Shown: positions 52,701-64,000, counted from the stretch's first letter. The stretch: DNA of 64,000 nucleotides from Poteriospumella lacustris (GCA_008000375.1 SMOI01000084.1:1-64000); one strand, 5' to 3'. Translations and numbers: made by a program. The notes: generated by a model not told the origin, from the sequence alone.

Positions 52701-54077
52701 CAACGTCACCAGCAGATGCGAGACACTCATACGTCGTATGAGCCGGCGGCGAAACAAACCAAAAGCAAAAACATAGCCGGTGGCTCTGCAGGCAAAGAGA
52801 GAGGTGGACGGACGACAGCGGTGCGACGCGATGGCAACGGACGCGTTTTGGTACCGAAATCGCTGCTGTCTACTTCCCCCCGCCACGCATCACCACGGCG
52901 CATTGTCGTACGAAATGCGAAGATCAATACGAAAACAGTTTCTTTCCTTTTCCACAGAAAATTGCGCGTTGAATCGCTGAACGCAACGAAAACAGAAGCG
53001 CTAAGCACCCAACGCGACTGCCGAACCCAGCCAAACCAAAGACAACCAACCAACCAAACAAACAAACAAAACTATCCGAAGCCACCTGACCGAGCGGCGT
53101 ACATGTCAAATGCAAAAACAAATGCAGCTTATTTACTATTCGCGTCCTCACAAGAAGCTGCCAGTACGACAACCACACCAAATGGTAATTCAAGTGGCTC
53201 GTCTCTCCACGGCCCTCGACGCGATACGCGCGTCGTCGTCGTCGTCATCGTCGTCGTTGCGTCATTGGACTTTTTTCTGGTGCTTCTATCGTCTTTCATT
53301 GTTCCCCTCATCGACGGAGAGATGGGGACAGCAACAACAGACGCAACGTTGATAGACCAGGGACTGTGAGAGAGGCCAGGAAGGGGGGCTAATGAAAAAA
53401 AGATCGATCGGGTAGGACACAGCAGGACACCTCCTGTCTCGTTCGCGGTGATGACCGTGGCTCTGGTCACACGAAAGGGACGCAAGCGATAGAGAGAAGA
53501 AACAAAGAGAAGGCGACAAAAGAAGGCAACGAATGATCGAAGAAAAAAACTAAATGTCGAATAAGAGAGTAGGCCAAGAGCTAAAGATGGTGATGATGTT
53601 CTTATGATGAAGGTTCTCTACGTATTGTACCATTGCCCAAAATATGTGTGTTCGTGTGTTCTTATGAGAAGAAAAAATGATTCGCTTGGTCAGCGACGTT
53701 TTTGTAGTTTTTTTTTCGTTTTTTGATTTTTTGTGTTTTGTTTTGTTTTGTTTTTCAGGATTTCCACAGATAATTTTCTTTTTCTTTTTTTCTTTTTTTT
53801 TTTTTCTTTTTGTATTTTTGGGGTGAATGATGGTAGCAGGTCGGTGGGGTCTTTTGGAGGATAATCGAATTTGGGAGGCGGAGGCGTCAAGGAAAGGAAG
53901 AGCATAGGAATGTGATTGATTGACAACTGGAGTGTGTGAGGGAGGATAGGAGAAGCAACGCGATGGGTCGACTGTCACACATTCATTCTGTAAAGCTGGA
54001 GTGTTCTCGTCTGGGGCAAGAGGAGAACAGGGCACTGATGGACTTCACGGATCCGACAATAGTACGAGCGGCAGAAT
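49752..54077. other. 4.3-kb stretch without supported protein genes, plus strand purine-rich
   Basis: No frame here shows conserved motifs. Listed minus-strand frames are Leu/Ser/Arg/Pro strings caused by composition. From ~50180 to ~53560 the plus strand is persistently rich in A and G (GAGAGA, GGAGGGGG, ACGAAGAA words), so the minus strand is pyrimidine-rich. From 53690 to 53820 it changes to T-runs with repeated TTTTG. It might be a long 3' UTR of the minus-strand RRM gene (stop at 54078), a non-coding transcript, or spacer. Confidence 0.5.
49757..49770 (+). terminator. RNA polymerase III terminator of tRNA-Thr
   Basis: T5 at 49757-49761 and T6 at 49765-49770 follow the tRNA by 5 and 13 bases, the usual Pol III stop signal. 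Confidence 0.85.
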
Positions 54078-56308
54078 TTACTGAATCACGGCCTTGCTCG
54101 CGAAATCTGCGGTGAAGGAGTCAAGAACTTCGCCATCACGATGGGGTGGGACGGAATCACTGTCTTCGGGGCCATCATGAGGTGCCTGGACCAACAAAGA
54201 GAACTGTGGTTCGGCCGTGGCGGTCGTCGATTCTTGCGATTTCAAGCCCGGAGGACCGTTGAAGGTGGCGTTACGAGGAACCACGTCTCCCTCTTCGTCC
54301 CCCAGGGGACGATTGTCGTCCCCCGCGTCGTCCGTCGGTTCCTCGTCAATCAATGCGTCCAACGGATCGACCTGACGGAAAGCTGGCTTGAACACACCAT
54401 CGGCGGGCTTCATGGGACCGTCAGCACCATGGCCGGCGGCAACATCTGTCTCCAAGCGAGAGAATTCGCTGTTGCCGCGAGTAAACTCGCTGGGCAAATC
54501 AGTTTCCCAAGACGAGCGAGAAGGACGCTCGCTCGCATGGAGGCCATCAAAGCCGGCAGATCCAGACGATGCATTGGGCACATTGGGATAGAAGTCGTAC
54601 GCTGACGCCGACAACGAAGACACCGGACCGGAAGGGACTCGACCCAAATCGAAGCTGAAGTCAGTTGCGTCCGTAGCAGCGCCCATCGAGTCTACAGAGC
54701 GTCTACTAGGACCCAGACCATAGGCAGCGGATGATCCGCCCAAGGGGTTGCCAGCTGACATTGGATCAGCGTCACCCAGAAGAGATGAACGAGGAGGAAG
54801 AGCTCCGCCTCCAGGGCCAAACAGGTCACTACCCTGTCTCTCATAGGCGTACATCGAGCGAGCACCAAGCGCGTAACGGTCGTCGCCAGGCAAGGGAGCG
54901 CCATAGGGCATGTCCAAAGGATCGCGAGCAGACATGGCTGGTCTCGGCGCGTAGGCATTGGGATAACGAGCGGCTGGCACCGACCCGCGGTAGCTCTCTT
55001 CGTAATAGCCGCGGTCATACAGAGGACCATGTCCGATAGGTCCGCTGTTTCCGGCAAATGGCGCACGGCCGCTGGTGTGCGAGCGAGCTCCACGGTAGAA
55101 CTCGTCGTAGTATGCCGGCTCGTCGTAGTAGGCACGAGGAGGGGGAGTAGGGAGGCTTGGACCTTGCGGATACCCAGGGCGGGGAGGCACGCGACGGTCA
55201 TAGTCATAGCCACGGAGGTGCGGGTCTTCGCGAGGGTCGCGGCGACCGCCGTAGTACTCGTCGTACTCGGGGTATCCGGGATAGGGTCTGTCGCGGCCGC
55301 CAGCTCCACGACTAGCCGCTGGGGCTCCATACGCAGCTGGGAGGCCATACGCGTCACCCATAGAGCGGCTGCTAGGAGGCAAGCCCACAGAGGAAGGGGC
55401 AGAATTGCTGCTGGGTGTCTTCGTCGCCAAGTACCCATACCGAGGGTCGATGACAATTTCTTCGCCGGTGGCGCCCTTGTGAGTGTGCAACGACGACCAA
55501 GAACAGTCGTACAAGACACCGCCCACTTCAATTTGACGGACTTGTTCAATCACATAGCGATTGAGATCCGGGCGACGAAACGTGACGAAACCATAACCAC
55601 CTTGCAAAGCCTGCCCCCAACCAAACACGAGTCAGTAACCTTCGTGGAGAACATATATCGACGATGATGCCTTACGGTATCAGTGTACTTGTGGGTACGA
55701 ATGGCAACGTGTTCCAATTCACCGTAGATCTCAAAGGCGCGGCGGATTGTGGCCTCGGTAACCAAAGGGTGCTGCAGAGTCGATTAAGAAGAATTGGATG
55801 CGAGTTAGGAACGAATCGCAGTTGATGGCAGAAAGTCAGGCGTGTCTACTCACCTGAGCGGTCAACGTCTTGAAGCTGACGTGCACCAAACCAGTGGTGC
55901 TGGGTTCGGAAGGAGCCTTTGGGTCATATGGAAGTACACTGTGATCCGAGCAAGGATAAGTCCGATTAGGAACATTTGAAAATCAAATCGAAAACAACTA
56001 TCTTACCGAATGTCTCTGCCAATGAAGCGTCTTCCGTTCATGGTGTCCAAGGCAACCCGAACAGCTTCCTCCGATTGAAACAAGACGTATCCGATTTGAA
56101 GGGTTCTGCCTTGTTTATTGCGACAAACCATCGCGTGCAAGACTGGCGTGTTCAAAGAATGCGCAAAGAAGTCACCCAAATCAGCAGAGGTGCAGCAATA
56201 AGGCAAATCCCGAACGAATATAGATCTCTTTGCATTTCGAGAAAAGATCTTGATATCATCGCTGAACACAAGCGGTTCGCTCATGCTTGGTCTATCGAAA
56301 GGATGCAT
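54078..56308 (-). CDS. Two-RRM RNA-binding protein with Gly/Tyr/Pro-rich tail
   Basis: Exons 56308-56007, 55938-55854, 55771-55676 and 55610-54078 have consistent phases and encode 671 residues. RRM1 (~27-100) has RNP2-like SIFVRDLPY and RNP1-like QIGYVLFQS. RRM2 (~115-210), spread over exons 2-4, has LVHVSF and GGYGFVTF. The remaining 450 residues are disordered, with a PYPGYPEYDEYYGGRRDPRE-type Tyr/Arg/Pro-rich region, then Ser/Gly and acidic stretches. Such proteins act in splicing, mRNA transport or granule formation. The first intron donor GTAAGA and three further introns of ~65-82 nt are clear. No specific orthologue is assigned. Confidence 0.85.
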
Positions 56309-56871
56309 GGCTGACAATCAAAAAAGTGTATGTGAAGTCACAAATTGAAAAATGAACGAAAGGAGAGCTTGCTGATCCTTTCTTCGACGTTGAATAGAAT
56401 ACGCAAAAGAATCCAATCCTCTGATCGGGTTTCGCGGCTCTTGAATAAGTAAGTGTCAGTGGTCACAGACAGCGTCCTTGACGTTTTCCGTGGAGGGCGA
56501 TGATGAACAACGAAGAGAAGAGGAGGCCCGATGTCTCTGGACTCCCACAACGGGTGGGGCGCACACTCCCGCAGAGGCTGGTTGGAACGGAGTGACCCTC
56601 AGTGGAACGCGTGTCCGGCCTGCGATGTTGCCGAGAGGCGAGAGGCGGATGCAAAAACAACGCACGAAGAACATAAAACCGCAAAGGACCTCAGACTTTG
56701 TGTTGCCTTCGTAACGGTTCGATCCGATGATCCGATCGACATCCATCGATCGATCGATCGATCGATCGATGATTCCAGATTATCGACATCGAATATCGAT
56801 ATTGGATATTGGACATCGATTTCGACGGAATAACCATCTTCGTGTTATTCCATCAAAGAGAGTAGAGAAAA
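56309..56871. promoter_or_regulatory. Divergent region: RRM gene / small acidic ORF
   Basis: It is 563 bp. It contains an (ATCG)n run at ~56745-56772, followed by AT-rich ATCGATATTGGATATTGGAC repeats up to ~56815. No other element was recognised. Confidence 0.5.
56745..56772. repeat. (ATCG)7 tetranucleotide repeat
   Basis: About seven copies of the self-complementary word ATCG, a palindromic microsatellite in the divergent promoter region. Confidence 0.9.
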
Positions 56872-57177
56872 ATGGATACACCAACGAGTGCACCTGGTAG
56901 TCCTGCGATCATCGAAGAAGAAGAAACAACGCATGTTCTTCCACCCGAAATTCTCCAGTTTGAGCGGCAATTCAATATCGCAAATGCTGGAATTTTAACT
57001 CGCCGAGATTGGTTGGAAGGGAAAATGGAGCAAATTCAAACTGGGGCATCTGATGAGCAAGGTGGGGAGTCCACCTCTACGCAGAAGAAGCAGTTTTTGA
57101 AGGACAGGAAGTTCATTCAAACTGTTTTGAAGGAAGTCAACGCGACGGAGTGGATGTTTGCGGGTGGCAAATTTTAA
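56872..57177 (+). CDS. Small acidic protein, unknown
   Basis: A single frame of 101 residues has an ATG in good context (AAAAATGGAT) and a TAA stop. The N terminus is acidic (PAIIEEEETTHVLPPE), followed by helical IANAGILTRRDWLEGKME and a C-terminal KDRKFIQTVLKEVNATEW. No family is recognised. Base composition resembles the adjacent coding regions, and it lies between the RRM and GT4-HAD genes with short spacers, which supports a real gene. Confidence 0.55.
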   Translation: MDTPTSAPGSPAIIEEEETTHVLPPEILQFERQFNIANAGILTRRDWLEGKMEQIQTGASDEQGGESTSTQKKQFLKDRKFIQTVLKEVNATEWMFAGGKF

Positions 57178-57332
57178 TTTTTACAAGGAATGGATATTAT
57201 TTAAGCGATCTGGATTGCTCTTTCGCGGTCAAAAATGATTCAAAATGCGAAAGGGGTGCCCAGATAACAACAGACAACGAATAGATGAACAAATTTGGTA
57301 TCGAGGATGTCTTCACGAATACATTGGTATCC

Positions 57333-59812
57333 TCATTTGTTTAGAAAATTGGTAAACGGGTGGTGATGGGCAATTTGTCCGCTTGGTGTGGTATAGCTGT
57401 CTGGGACGGCTCCAGGAGTATTTCCGCTCGATCTCAATCCGGACGCACGCTTCCACAGATCGTACGAAGTGCGGAACAATTGAAGACCCTCCACTTCGGT
57501 TGAATCAGATTCCAGCGCCATCTTTTTCTCAGTTGATTCTTTTGTCCTCTTGTATTGCTCGCTTCGCTGTTGGAGCTTGTCATGCAGTGCCTTTTTCTTT
57601 TGAGCCAGTTGATCCGATCGGACGCCACTGCCATTAGCATCGCTGCCATCCCCAAGATTTTCGCTTTGCTTCTTTTTCAGACGATCTTCGTAGATTGATT
57701 CTTCATCAGAGCTATTGTCGCCCACCAAACTCAAACTGCCCGATACGATCGTTGCCAAATCCTCAGCGTTTAGTGGGGTGTCGCTTTGCTGCAGCATATC
57801 GATTTGCTTCTGCACATCATCCGCGCTCATTCCAGAATGAATGGAAGAAAATGAGGCATTTCGTCTCAATTGGTTGGGAACTGAAATGTTGTTGGGTCTG
57901 CGGAACGGGTCCAAAAGAACTCTCCCGTCAGCTTCGTCTTTGGAATAGCTGTAAAGCTCAGATGGGATTCGCTTTCCTAGCATCGGATACACGAAGTTTC
58001 GCCAATCTTTCCAGTGAAACATGCGCGGCAGTCGCATTTGTCGATTGTACGGAGCATCGAAAATGATTTGCTGTATCGTATTGAATCTGATTATCATCAT
58101 GGTTGGCTGACGAGACAAAAGTCAATTTACCTTCCAAGTTGCCGTTGTGTGCTTTCCTCCTGGGCTTAAGAATTCGTACGGTTTGTCATCGATCAGAATA
58201 TCACCGGCAACCATTGTCTGTAAGACGGTTAACTGTTGATCCTTTGTCGACGCAAGCATGAATGCTGCTTACCTTGTCCTGGCACAAAATTGTCTTGTCC
58301 AGCCAACGCTCTCCCAATGTACTCGCGATCCAATTAAGCTTCTCTTGCGCGCAGTACTTGGATGCTTTGACTGGAGCTGAACAGATGTATAACTTCAGTC
58401 CTTCTTCTTCCATTTCATGTATCGCTTGTAGAGCTCCTTCCATCGGTTCAAGGTCTTCGAAGAACCCGGAAGAGAGGAAAATATCCATCGCTTCTTTACG
58501 GAAATCTTCCGGGACACAGTTTTCCATGAAATACGACTTTGTCCTGTCCAAGGGAGCCCTCTCAGCCCACACTTTCAAAAACTTTGCGTCCCAATCAATA
58601 AGCGCGCCGTCCATGTCGAGCAGAACCACTGGGGGTGCCACTTGCAGAACCAACTGTCGGTAAGACTCCACCATGAGATCCAGGTCGAAGAAACCCTCGA
58701 ATCTGGCTCTTGCAGCGATAGACATTCGCTTTCTCAACAATGGATTGTCACACAGGTGCTGCATACCCTGCAGTGCATGCTCGTCATCGCCTGGTGCAAA
58801 ATGATAACCTTCCACACCATTGGTGAACATTTCCTTTATACCAGCGATGTTTGTACTGATCACTGGTAGTCCCCAGGACATGGCCTCCGAAATGACCATG
58901 GGAGTCACCTCATTCAAGGAAGTGAGAATCAAGCAGTCTGCATTTTGGTAGTAGGGATCCACGTTTTCTGTGACATCGTAAACTTCAATTCTAGGGTCCG
59001 CTCCAATTTCGGCTTTCACTTGTTCCAAGTAATCCATTTCGTACATTCGGGTGAATCGAGCACCGACAATTTGAAGACGAACGTCATTGCGCTTTCCAGC
59101 AAATTTCTTGAAGAGTTGCACTGTCCAGAGCTGATTTTTACGTGGGCAAATGATTCCGAGGCAAAGGAAGGTGAACACCTTCTTCGGTGTTGTGGCGATT
59201 TTCTCGTCACATTCAGGAGTAAAGTCAGCGACTCGATATTGTTGATAACGTGGTGAAGGATCAGGAACACCGACGAAGATGACAGATGATGGAGCAGATG
59301 GATTGTACAGCTGCAGCTGCGACTCACATACACATACTACTCTTGCTGCCTTTGCGAGAGCTTGCTTTACTGTCGCAAGTGTAAGCCCCTCGTAATTTCT
59401 TATTCTCAGGTTTTCGACGATCATTTCATCATCCCACCACTCGTGCAAGATCCAAATAACCGGATGCGGTCGATCAGACATTTCCAATACGATATTGGCG
59501 GTCATGATCGTGTTGCAAATGATGCAGAAGACGTCACGAATTCCCTCCAACAGATCATGCAGATTGCCAACACGGACAGCTGCCCCACTTTCAATGAAGC
59601 GCGCAGCAAATGTCCCCACTTTTGGCGACAGTACCACAACATTGCTGATCATGAGTATGTGAAATAGTGTTAGAAATGTTCTCAACCAGGAAGTATCGAG
59701 CAATTCATTACCTTTCGTGCATTCTCCCGGAAACGATGTTCAGGACAACTTGGTTAGCTCCGCTAAAGTCCAGATTTTGCACGCAAATAACTAGCGTCCC
59801 GCTTCGTGGCAT
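57333..59812 (-). CDS. GT4 glycosyltransferase fused to 5'(3')-nucleotidase-like HAD domain
   Basis: Exons 59812-59712, 59644-58273, 58217-58131 and 58070-57333 have matching phases and encode 765 residues. The N-terminal ~360 residues are a GT-B glycosyltransferase of family 4. They begin LVICVQNLDFSGANQVV, with NVVVLSPKVGTFAARF, PRKNQLWTVQLF, and the acceptor-side EVTPMVISEAMSWGLPVI (E279/E287). Immediately after is a HAD domain: LLDMDGAL (378-383, nucleophile DxD), YICSAPVKAS, LCQDK, then GDILIDDKPY (~496-505). These match NT5C-type 5'(3')-deoxyribonucleotidases. A ~200-residue Ser/Lys-rich tail follows. No TM or signal peptide is seen. The donor sugar and acceptor are unknown. Confidence 0.87.
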
Positions 59813-60369
59813 TTTTCAGGGTTCAAATAACTTGATGGTATCGATGAGTGACTTCAAAGGTTATCTTTTCAGAATTTGAATTGTGGTTTTGTCTCATTCC
59901 TGACCTTGATCATCTTCAAGAAGACCTTGCTGTTCCTGAAAAAAGGAACAGCATTCGTTGAAAGAGGAAGGAAAAGGGAGGACGTGCAAGTGCAGGCGAG
60001 GAAGAAGGATGGAAAGAACTGAAAAGGGCTCGTTGGCAAGGTTGTATCGACGAAAAAAGGCTGTTGTTAGGCTGTTCCAGAAATAGACCTGCAAGTTTAG
60101 AATTGATTCCTGACGAGGAAACTGAAAAAATGGAAACGTGGAAGAGCCCTCGACGAAACCCGCCCTTTCGATCCTTTCGCAGCGAAAGGAGGGGCGGATC
60201 GATGCAAGGCCAAGATTTGACTTGTGCAGGGTCAGAGCTGTTCGACTTCTTGAGATGCCAGCAGAACACATTAACATCTGCTTTGGGATAAAGGATCGAA
60301 GTGGTTGAGAAACCTGTCCACAGCTGAACAAACCTTTACAGTCAATTTTGAAGGATCTCAACATCAAAG
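59813..60369. promoter_or_regulatory. Divergent promoter region GT4-HAD / GH36 copy B with palindrome
   Basis: It is 557 bp between opposite starts, with no ORF support. A 19-bp palindrome lies at 60172-60190. The plus strand upstream of it is A/G-rich (60000-60140). Confidence 0.5.
60172..60190. promoter_or_regulatory. Perfect 9+1+9 palindrome, possible operator
   Basis: TCCTTTCGC, one A, then GCGAAAGGA are exact inverted halves. Flanking CCGCCC (left) and GGGGCGG (right) are also nearly complementary, so a longer hairpin or dimer-binding site is possible. It stands ~180 bp before the GH36 ATG and ~360 bp before the GT4-HAD ATG. Confidence 0.5.
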
Positions 60370-63300
60370 ATGAATGAAAACAAGCCTGTAGAGCAAACCG
60401 ATCATATTCGATTTGAAGAGAGCTTCAAGACCTTCTCGCTCATTGCGGGCGAAAGCCTGTATGCGTTTTGTATCAGTCCGGAACTGACGCTTGAGCATCT
60501 CTATTGGGGGAAAGCAGTGCACCAAGGCTTTGACTTGCGGTATCTCAGTCAAAGTTGTAGAATGGCTCATTTCAATACCATTGAGGCTGCCCCGACGGGC
60601 TTCGAAGGGAAAATAGTGCTTGAAGCCGAGAACTTGGAAGAGGTTCAGCAGAGTTGGAAAATGAACAGGTCTGTTTCGAGTGATGATGAAACCTATTTCC
60701 AGAAGAAACGATTGGAGAACTATTCTTGGCGAATTTTGTCGAAGGCGATGCTTCATAAGACTAACGAAGATTATCCACGAACAACTCGTCTAAAATCGCA
60801 TTCGGTTACGTTCGACGTTCCTCCGAAATCGGAAGCACGGGCAATCGACCTCGAATCCAAGGCCAAGGAAACAAGAATGCGCTCAATTTCTAATCCAGCT
60901 GCAAGTGCATCGTTTTCAACTTCGTCGGGCACGAACAAGTTCAGTCCAGAAGCACTGAACGAGTTCCTTCAGTTGAATGCCATGACGAAGTTTGTGCAAT
61001 CTGCTGACAGCCCATCACCAGGAAAACGGTTCGGACAAATCGTGGGACAGAAAGGTCATATTCGGCATCATGCCAACAAGCAGACATTTGAGCGACAAAT
61101 GGGAAAGCTCGGGAAAGGTCTTCTTTGCTCCGAATACGCGGATCATGGAACTGGTGATTTCCGATCGCCATCATTCATCGTAAACGACAATTTCAATGGT
61201 TCCTCGATTTCGCCTTTGAAATACAAGCGCCACAGAATATATCGTGGCAAGCTTCCTATGCCCGACTCACTGCCTGGGCTCAGGAGTGAAGGTTCCAGCG
61301 ACGCTAGTACGCTTGTAGTGACCATGGCTGATGCTGGAAGCGGTTTGGAAGTGGATATGATTTACGGTAAGTTTGATTTCATTTTCTTACGACAACACTT
61401 TTATCTTAGTCACTCGCATGGTCAATCATAGTGGCTATGCACAATTACGACTGCATTACACGGAGAGTGGTGTTTCGAAACGTGGATACCCGTACTTCCG
61501 CTACCTCCGATAGAGGCACAGGCAGCAGCAAGGTTGTTCAGAAGGCCTCGTCGATGTCAATTGACTTCGAATGCCCAGCCGATGACTTTCATCTTGTCCA
61601 GCTCAGTGGCACGTACGTACTTACCCCACCTGAATCGTCGTCTGATTTAATCTGATGATGATTGTAGATGGGCACGCGAACGATACATTTTGGAGACGAA
61701 GCTGCAACATGGAATGCACTCGTTCGGGTCGACCCGGGGGGTGTCCAGCCACCACCACAGCCCCTTTGCTGGTAAACAGTATTCCTCTTTTTGTTGTCAC
61801 CATACGAAGCTTACTGTCTCTTGCTATAGCCATTACCCTGGGACAGCCTTCAGAGACGAACGGCGAGGTGAAGGGGTTTTCATTTGTTTACAGTGGAAAC
61901 TTCCTCGTCGAAGCTGAAGTGACGGAAATGGGGCGACTGCGCTTCAATATGGGCATTCATCCCATGGGAATGCAGTGGTATTTGAAGCAAGGTGGGGTGT
62001 TTAACACGCCGGAGGTGATAATGGTGCGATCCGCTGAAGGTTTAGGTGGGATGTCGCGAACGTTTCATCGCCTGATGCTGGAGAAGCTGATCCCGCGGAA
62101 CTGGTCCGATGCAGACCCGCCGATCTTGTTGAATTCCTGGGAAGCCAAATACTTTCACGTGAACCATCAGAATATCATCGAACTCGCACGACAAGCCTCT
62201 AAAATCGGCGTGGATATGATCGTTCTCGACGATGGTTGGTTCGGCAATCGTTCGGATGACAAGAAGGGACTGGGAGATTGGTTTGTCAATTTGGAAAAGT
62301 TTCCACACGGCCTGAAACCAATGGTAGATGAAATCAACGCCATGGGCTTGAAGTTTGGTCTGTGGTTTGAGCCGGAGATGGTCTCGGAGGAATCTATGTT
62401 GTTCACGTCTCATCCGGACTGGTACCTCCACGTTCCCAATCGACCACGACAACTGGGACGCAACCAAATGGTGTTGGACCTTTCGCGTCAGGACGTTCGT
62501 GATTACATTTTCCAGGCGATTTCGTCGGTGCTTCATTCGGCCAACATTGAATATGTGAAATGGGACATGAATCGTCCGTTGACCGAAGTATATTCGCTGG
62601 CCGCCGGCTGTGAAGAAGTTTGGCAATCGGAAATCAGTCACAGATATGTCCTGGGCTTGTACGATCTGCAGCGTCGCTTCATTGAAGAGTTTCCGCATAT
62701 TTTGTTGGAGAACTGCGCATCGGGAGGAGGTCGCTATGACCCAGGAATGCTCTACTTCAGTCCGCAGATTTGGTCCTCGGACAACACGGACGCGTTGGTT
62801 CGTATGCGCATCCAGTACGGAACGTCGTACGTGTTCCCTGCACGAACTGCAGGCTCGCACGTCTCGACCGTGCCCAACCATCTCACTGGAAATGTGACAC
62901 GTCTTCGCACTCGCGGGTTTGTGGCGATGAGTGGCACGTTTGGCTACGAGCTGGACATGGCCAACGCCACGCCTGCCGAGATGCTGGTCTATCAGAAGCA
63001 GGTGGAGTTCTACCGACTCATCAACCCAATCGTCCGCTGGGGCGACTTGTATCGCTTATGGAACCCATTCAAGCTTCCCTTTGCCTCGTGGATGTACGTC
63101 TCCAGAGACAAGACCGAAGCGGTGGTGTTCGTATTCTCGATGAACAGTGATCACTGGAGCACCATCGTGCCCCGCTTGATGTTGCAGGGCCTCGATGCGA
63201 CCTTCGAGTACGAAGTGACCGAGCCCACACCGAACAACCTCACTCAAAGCAGTGGCAACTTTCTGATCATTGAAACGGAAGGTAAGCGACGATTCTCCCT

Positions 63301-63702
63301 GTGGTTCCGGACAGAAGATATGAGCTGATTCATATGTTGGTGCTTCTTCTTCTCAGTGCCCGTGTACCAGTTGGGTGTCAGCTCCGTCACCTTGACGGGC
63401 GACATCTTGATGAGCGCTGGATTACCAGGTAAGACTACCCCCCCCCCCGAACCAACCAACGCTTGCAGATGTAGCTCATCGCTCACTCATGCACACACTC
63501 GCACACCACAGTTCGCTTTTACTCCTTGGATGACAGCGTGGTCTTCCTGCTGCGCAAAGCCGGTGGCGGGTCGGCGTCGCCCAGCTCTGAGTCGAGCCAC
63601 GAAGTCACTACGATTTATTCCAGTTCTCGTCCTTCCTCCGAAGCGGCTCAGGGAATGGACCGGTTGTTGTCGGCAGGAAACGCGTCTAATTCGCGTCGCT
63701 AA
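60370..63702 (+). CDS. GH36 alpha-galactosidase, copy B
   Basis: Six exons (60370-61366, 61432-61612, 61668-61771, 61830-63281, 63357-63428, 63512-63702) with matching phases encode 998 residues. All GH36 motifs are present: RGVSSHHHSPFA, GFSFVYSGNFLVE, LDDGWFGNRSDD, KWDMNR (nucleophile D673) and WSSDNTDA (acid/base D745). The insertion after LENYSWRILSK is ~145 residues, Ser/Lys-rich and barely alignable with copy A, but it stands at the same point. Compared with copy A it lacks two introns and has a ~38-residue longer Ser-rich C terminus ending in NSRR. No signal peptide is seen. It is divergent from the GT4-HAD gene. Confidence 0.93.
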
Positions 63703-64000
63703 GCCACAAGGGCTATCGCCGCCCAACAGACAGACGAGGCCCCGCCTCACTGTGCGGTCGTGTGTTTCTCGTCGTGGACCGTCTACTGTATGTGGCATTG
63801 CGCACACGGTACGCGGTGCGTCGCTCACTGATCGTCAACGCGTTCGACCGGTTCATGTCTCCCTCCTCCTATGCTCTCTGTACATTGAATCCACTGCAAG
63901 GGAGGGCTTGTCCTCCCCCCCCCCCCCGAGGCTCATCGACCGTTCAGAATCCGCGTAAGTCTTCGTGTAACTACTTTATCCTGTACAACGCCAAACAATG
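63703..64000. other. 3' flank of GH36 copy B
   Basis: It holds a C11 run at ~63918-63928 and no supported gene up to the window end. Confidence 0.4.

Noticed and set aside
53690-53820. Possible poly(A)/retrotransposon tail
   Set aside because: T/TG-runs on the plus strand could be a minus-strand A-rich tail, but no retroelement ORF or target-site duplication is visible beside them.

Overview
The window is nuclear DNA of a eukaryotic microbe. It has many spliceosomal introns, mostly 55-110 nt with GT..AG ends and GTAAG-type donors, one eukaryotic tRNA gene, a 100-base assembly gap (31267-31366), and GC-rich genes separated by short, often divergent, intergenic regions. Base composition is a mosaic. 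About 1-2800, 10500-23600 and 28000-44400 are strongly GC-rich, while 3900-10000, 23700-27800 and 53600-63500 are clearly AT-richer. I cannot name the species. A selenocysteine thioredoxin reductase, a probable DUF1997 protein (a family best known from plastid-bearing lineages) with a signal-peptide-like N terminus, a Crinkler-like REase/kinase gene and bacterial-type GH36 alpha-galactosidases together fit a GC-rich protist, possibly of algal or stramenopile type. This is inference only.

Left part (1-10.5 kb): a partial RUN-RhoGAP-ELMO signalling protein runs off the left edge on the minus strand. Next is a minus-strand Crinkler-like gene whose second intron holds a ~118-bp tandem array, each unit carrying a 28-nt copy of its exon 2 with splice-like borders. 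Then come two copies of mitochondrial ribosomal protein bL20m arranged as a large inverted duplication, and a DUF1997-like protein.

Middle (10.5-31.3 kb) is dense with housekeeping genes: MSH6 (4 exons, PIP box), eIF1, the tRNA methyltransferase TRM11, transaldolase, a membrane RING-H2 protein, the histone N-terminal acetyltransferase NAA40, GH36 alpha-galactosidase copy A (8 exons), an 8-exon helical protein of unknown role, and a TMEM256/DUF423 protein.

Right of the gap (31.4-48.2 kb): a mitochondrial protein with a possible Tim44-like end, a very large multi-pass membrane protein whose 3' part is broken by at least five frame changes, a five-TM protein, a PH-J-PDZ scaffold protein, a TMPK/CMPK2-like nucleotide kinase, and a thioredoxin reductase ending Gly-Cys-Sec-Gly with a candidate SECIS 380 bases downstream.

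From 48.2 to 54.1 kb there is little besides tRNA-Thr(AGT); about 3.3 kb of it is unusually purine-rich on the plus strand. The last part holds a two-RRM RNA-binding protein, a small acidic ORF, a GT4 glycosyltransferase fused to a 5'(3')-nucleotidase-like HAD domain, and, divergently transcribed, GH36 alpha-galactosidase copy B (6 exons). The two GH36 genes, 33 kb apart, share an unusual ~130-160-residue insertion. With the GT4-HAD gene they suggest carbohydrate metabolism is a local theme.
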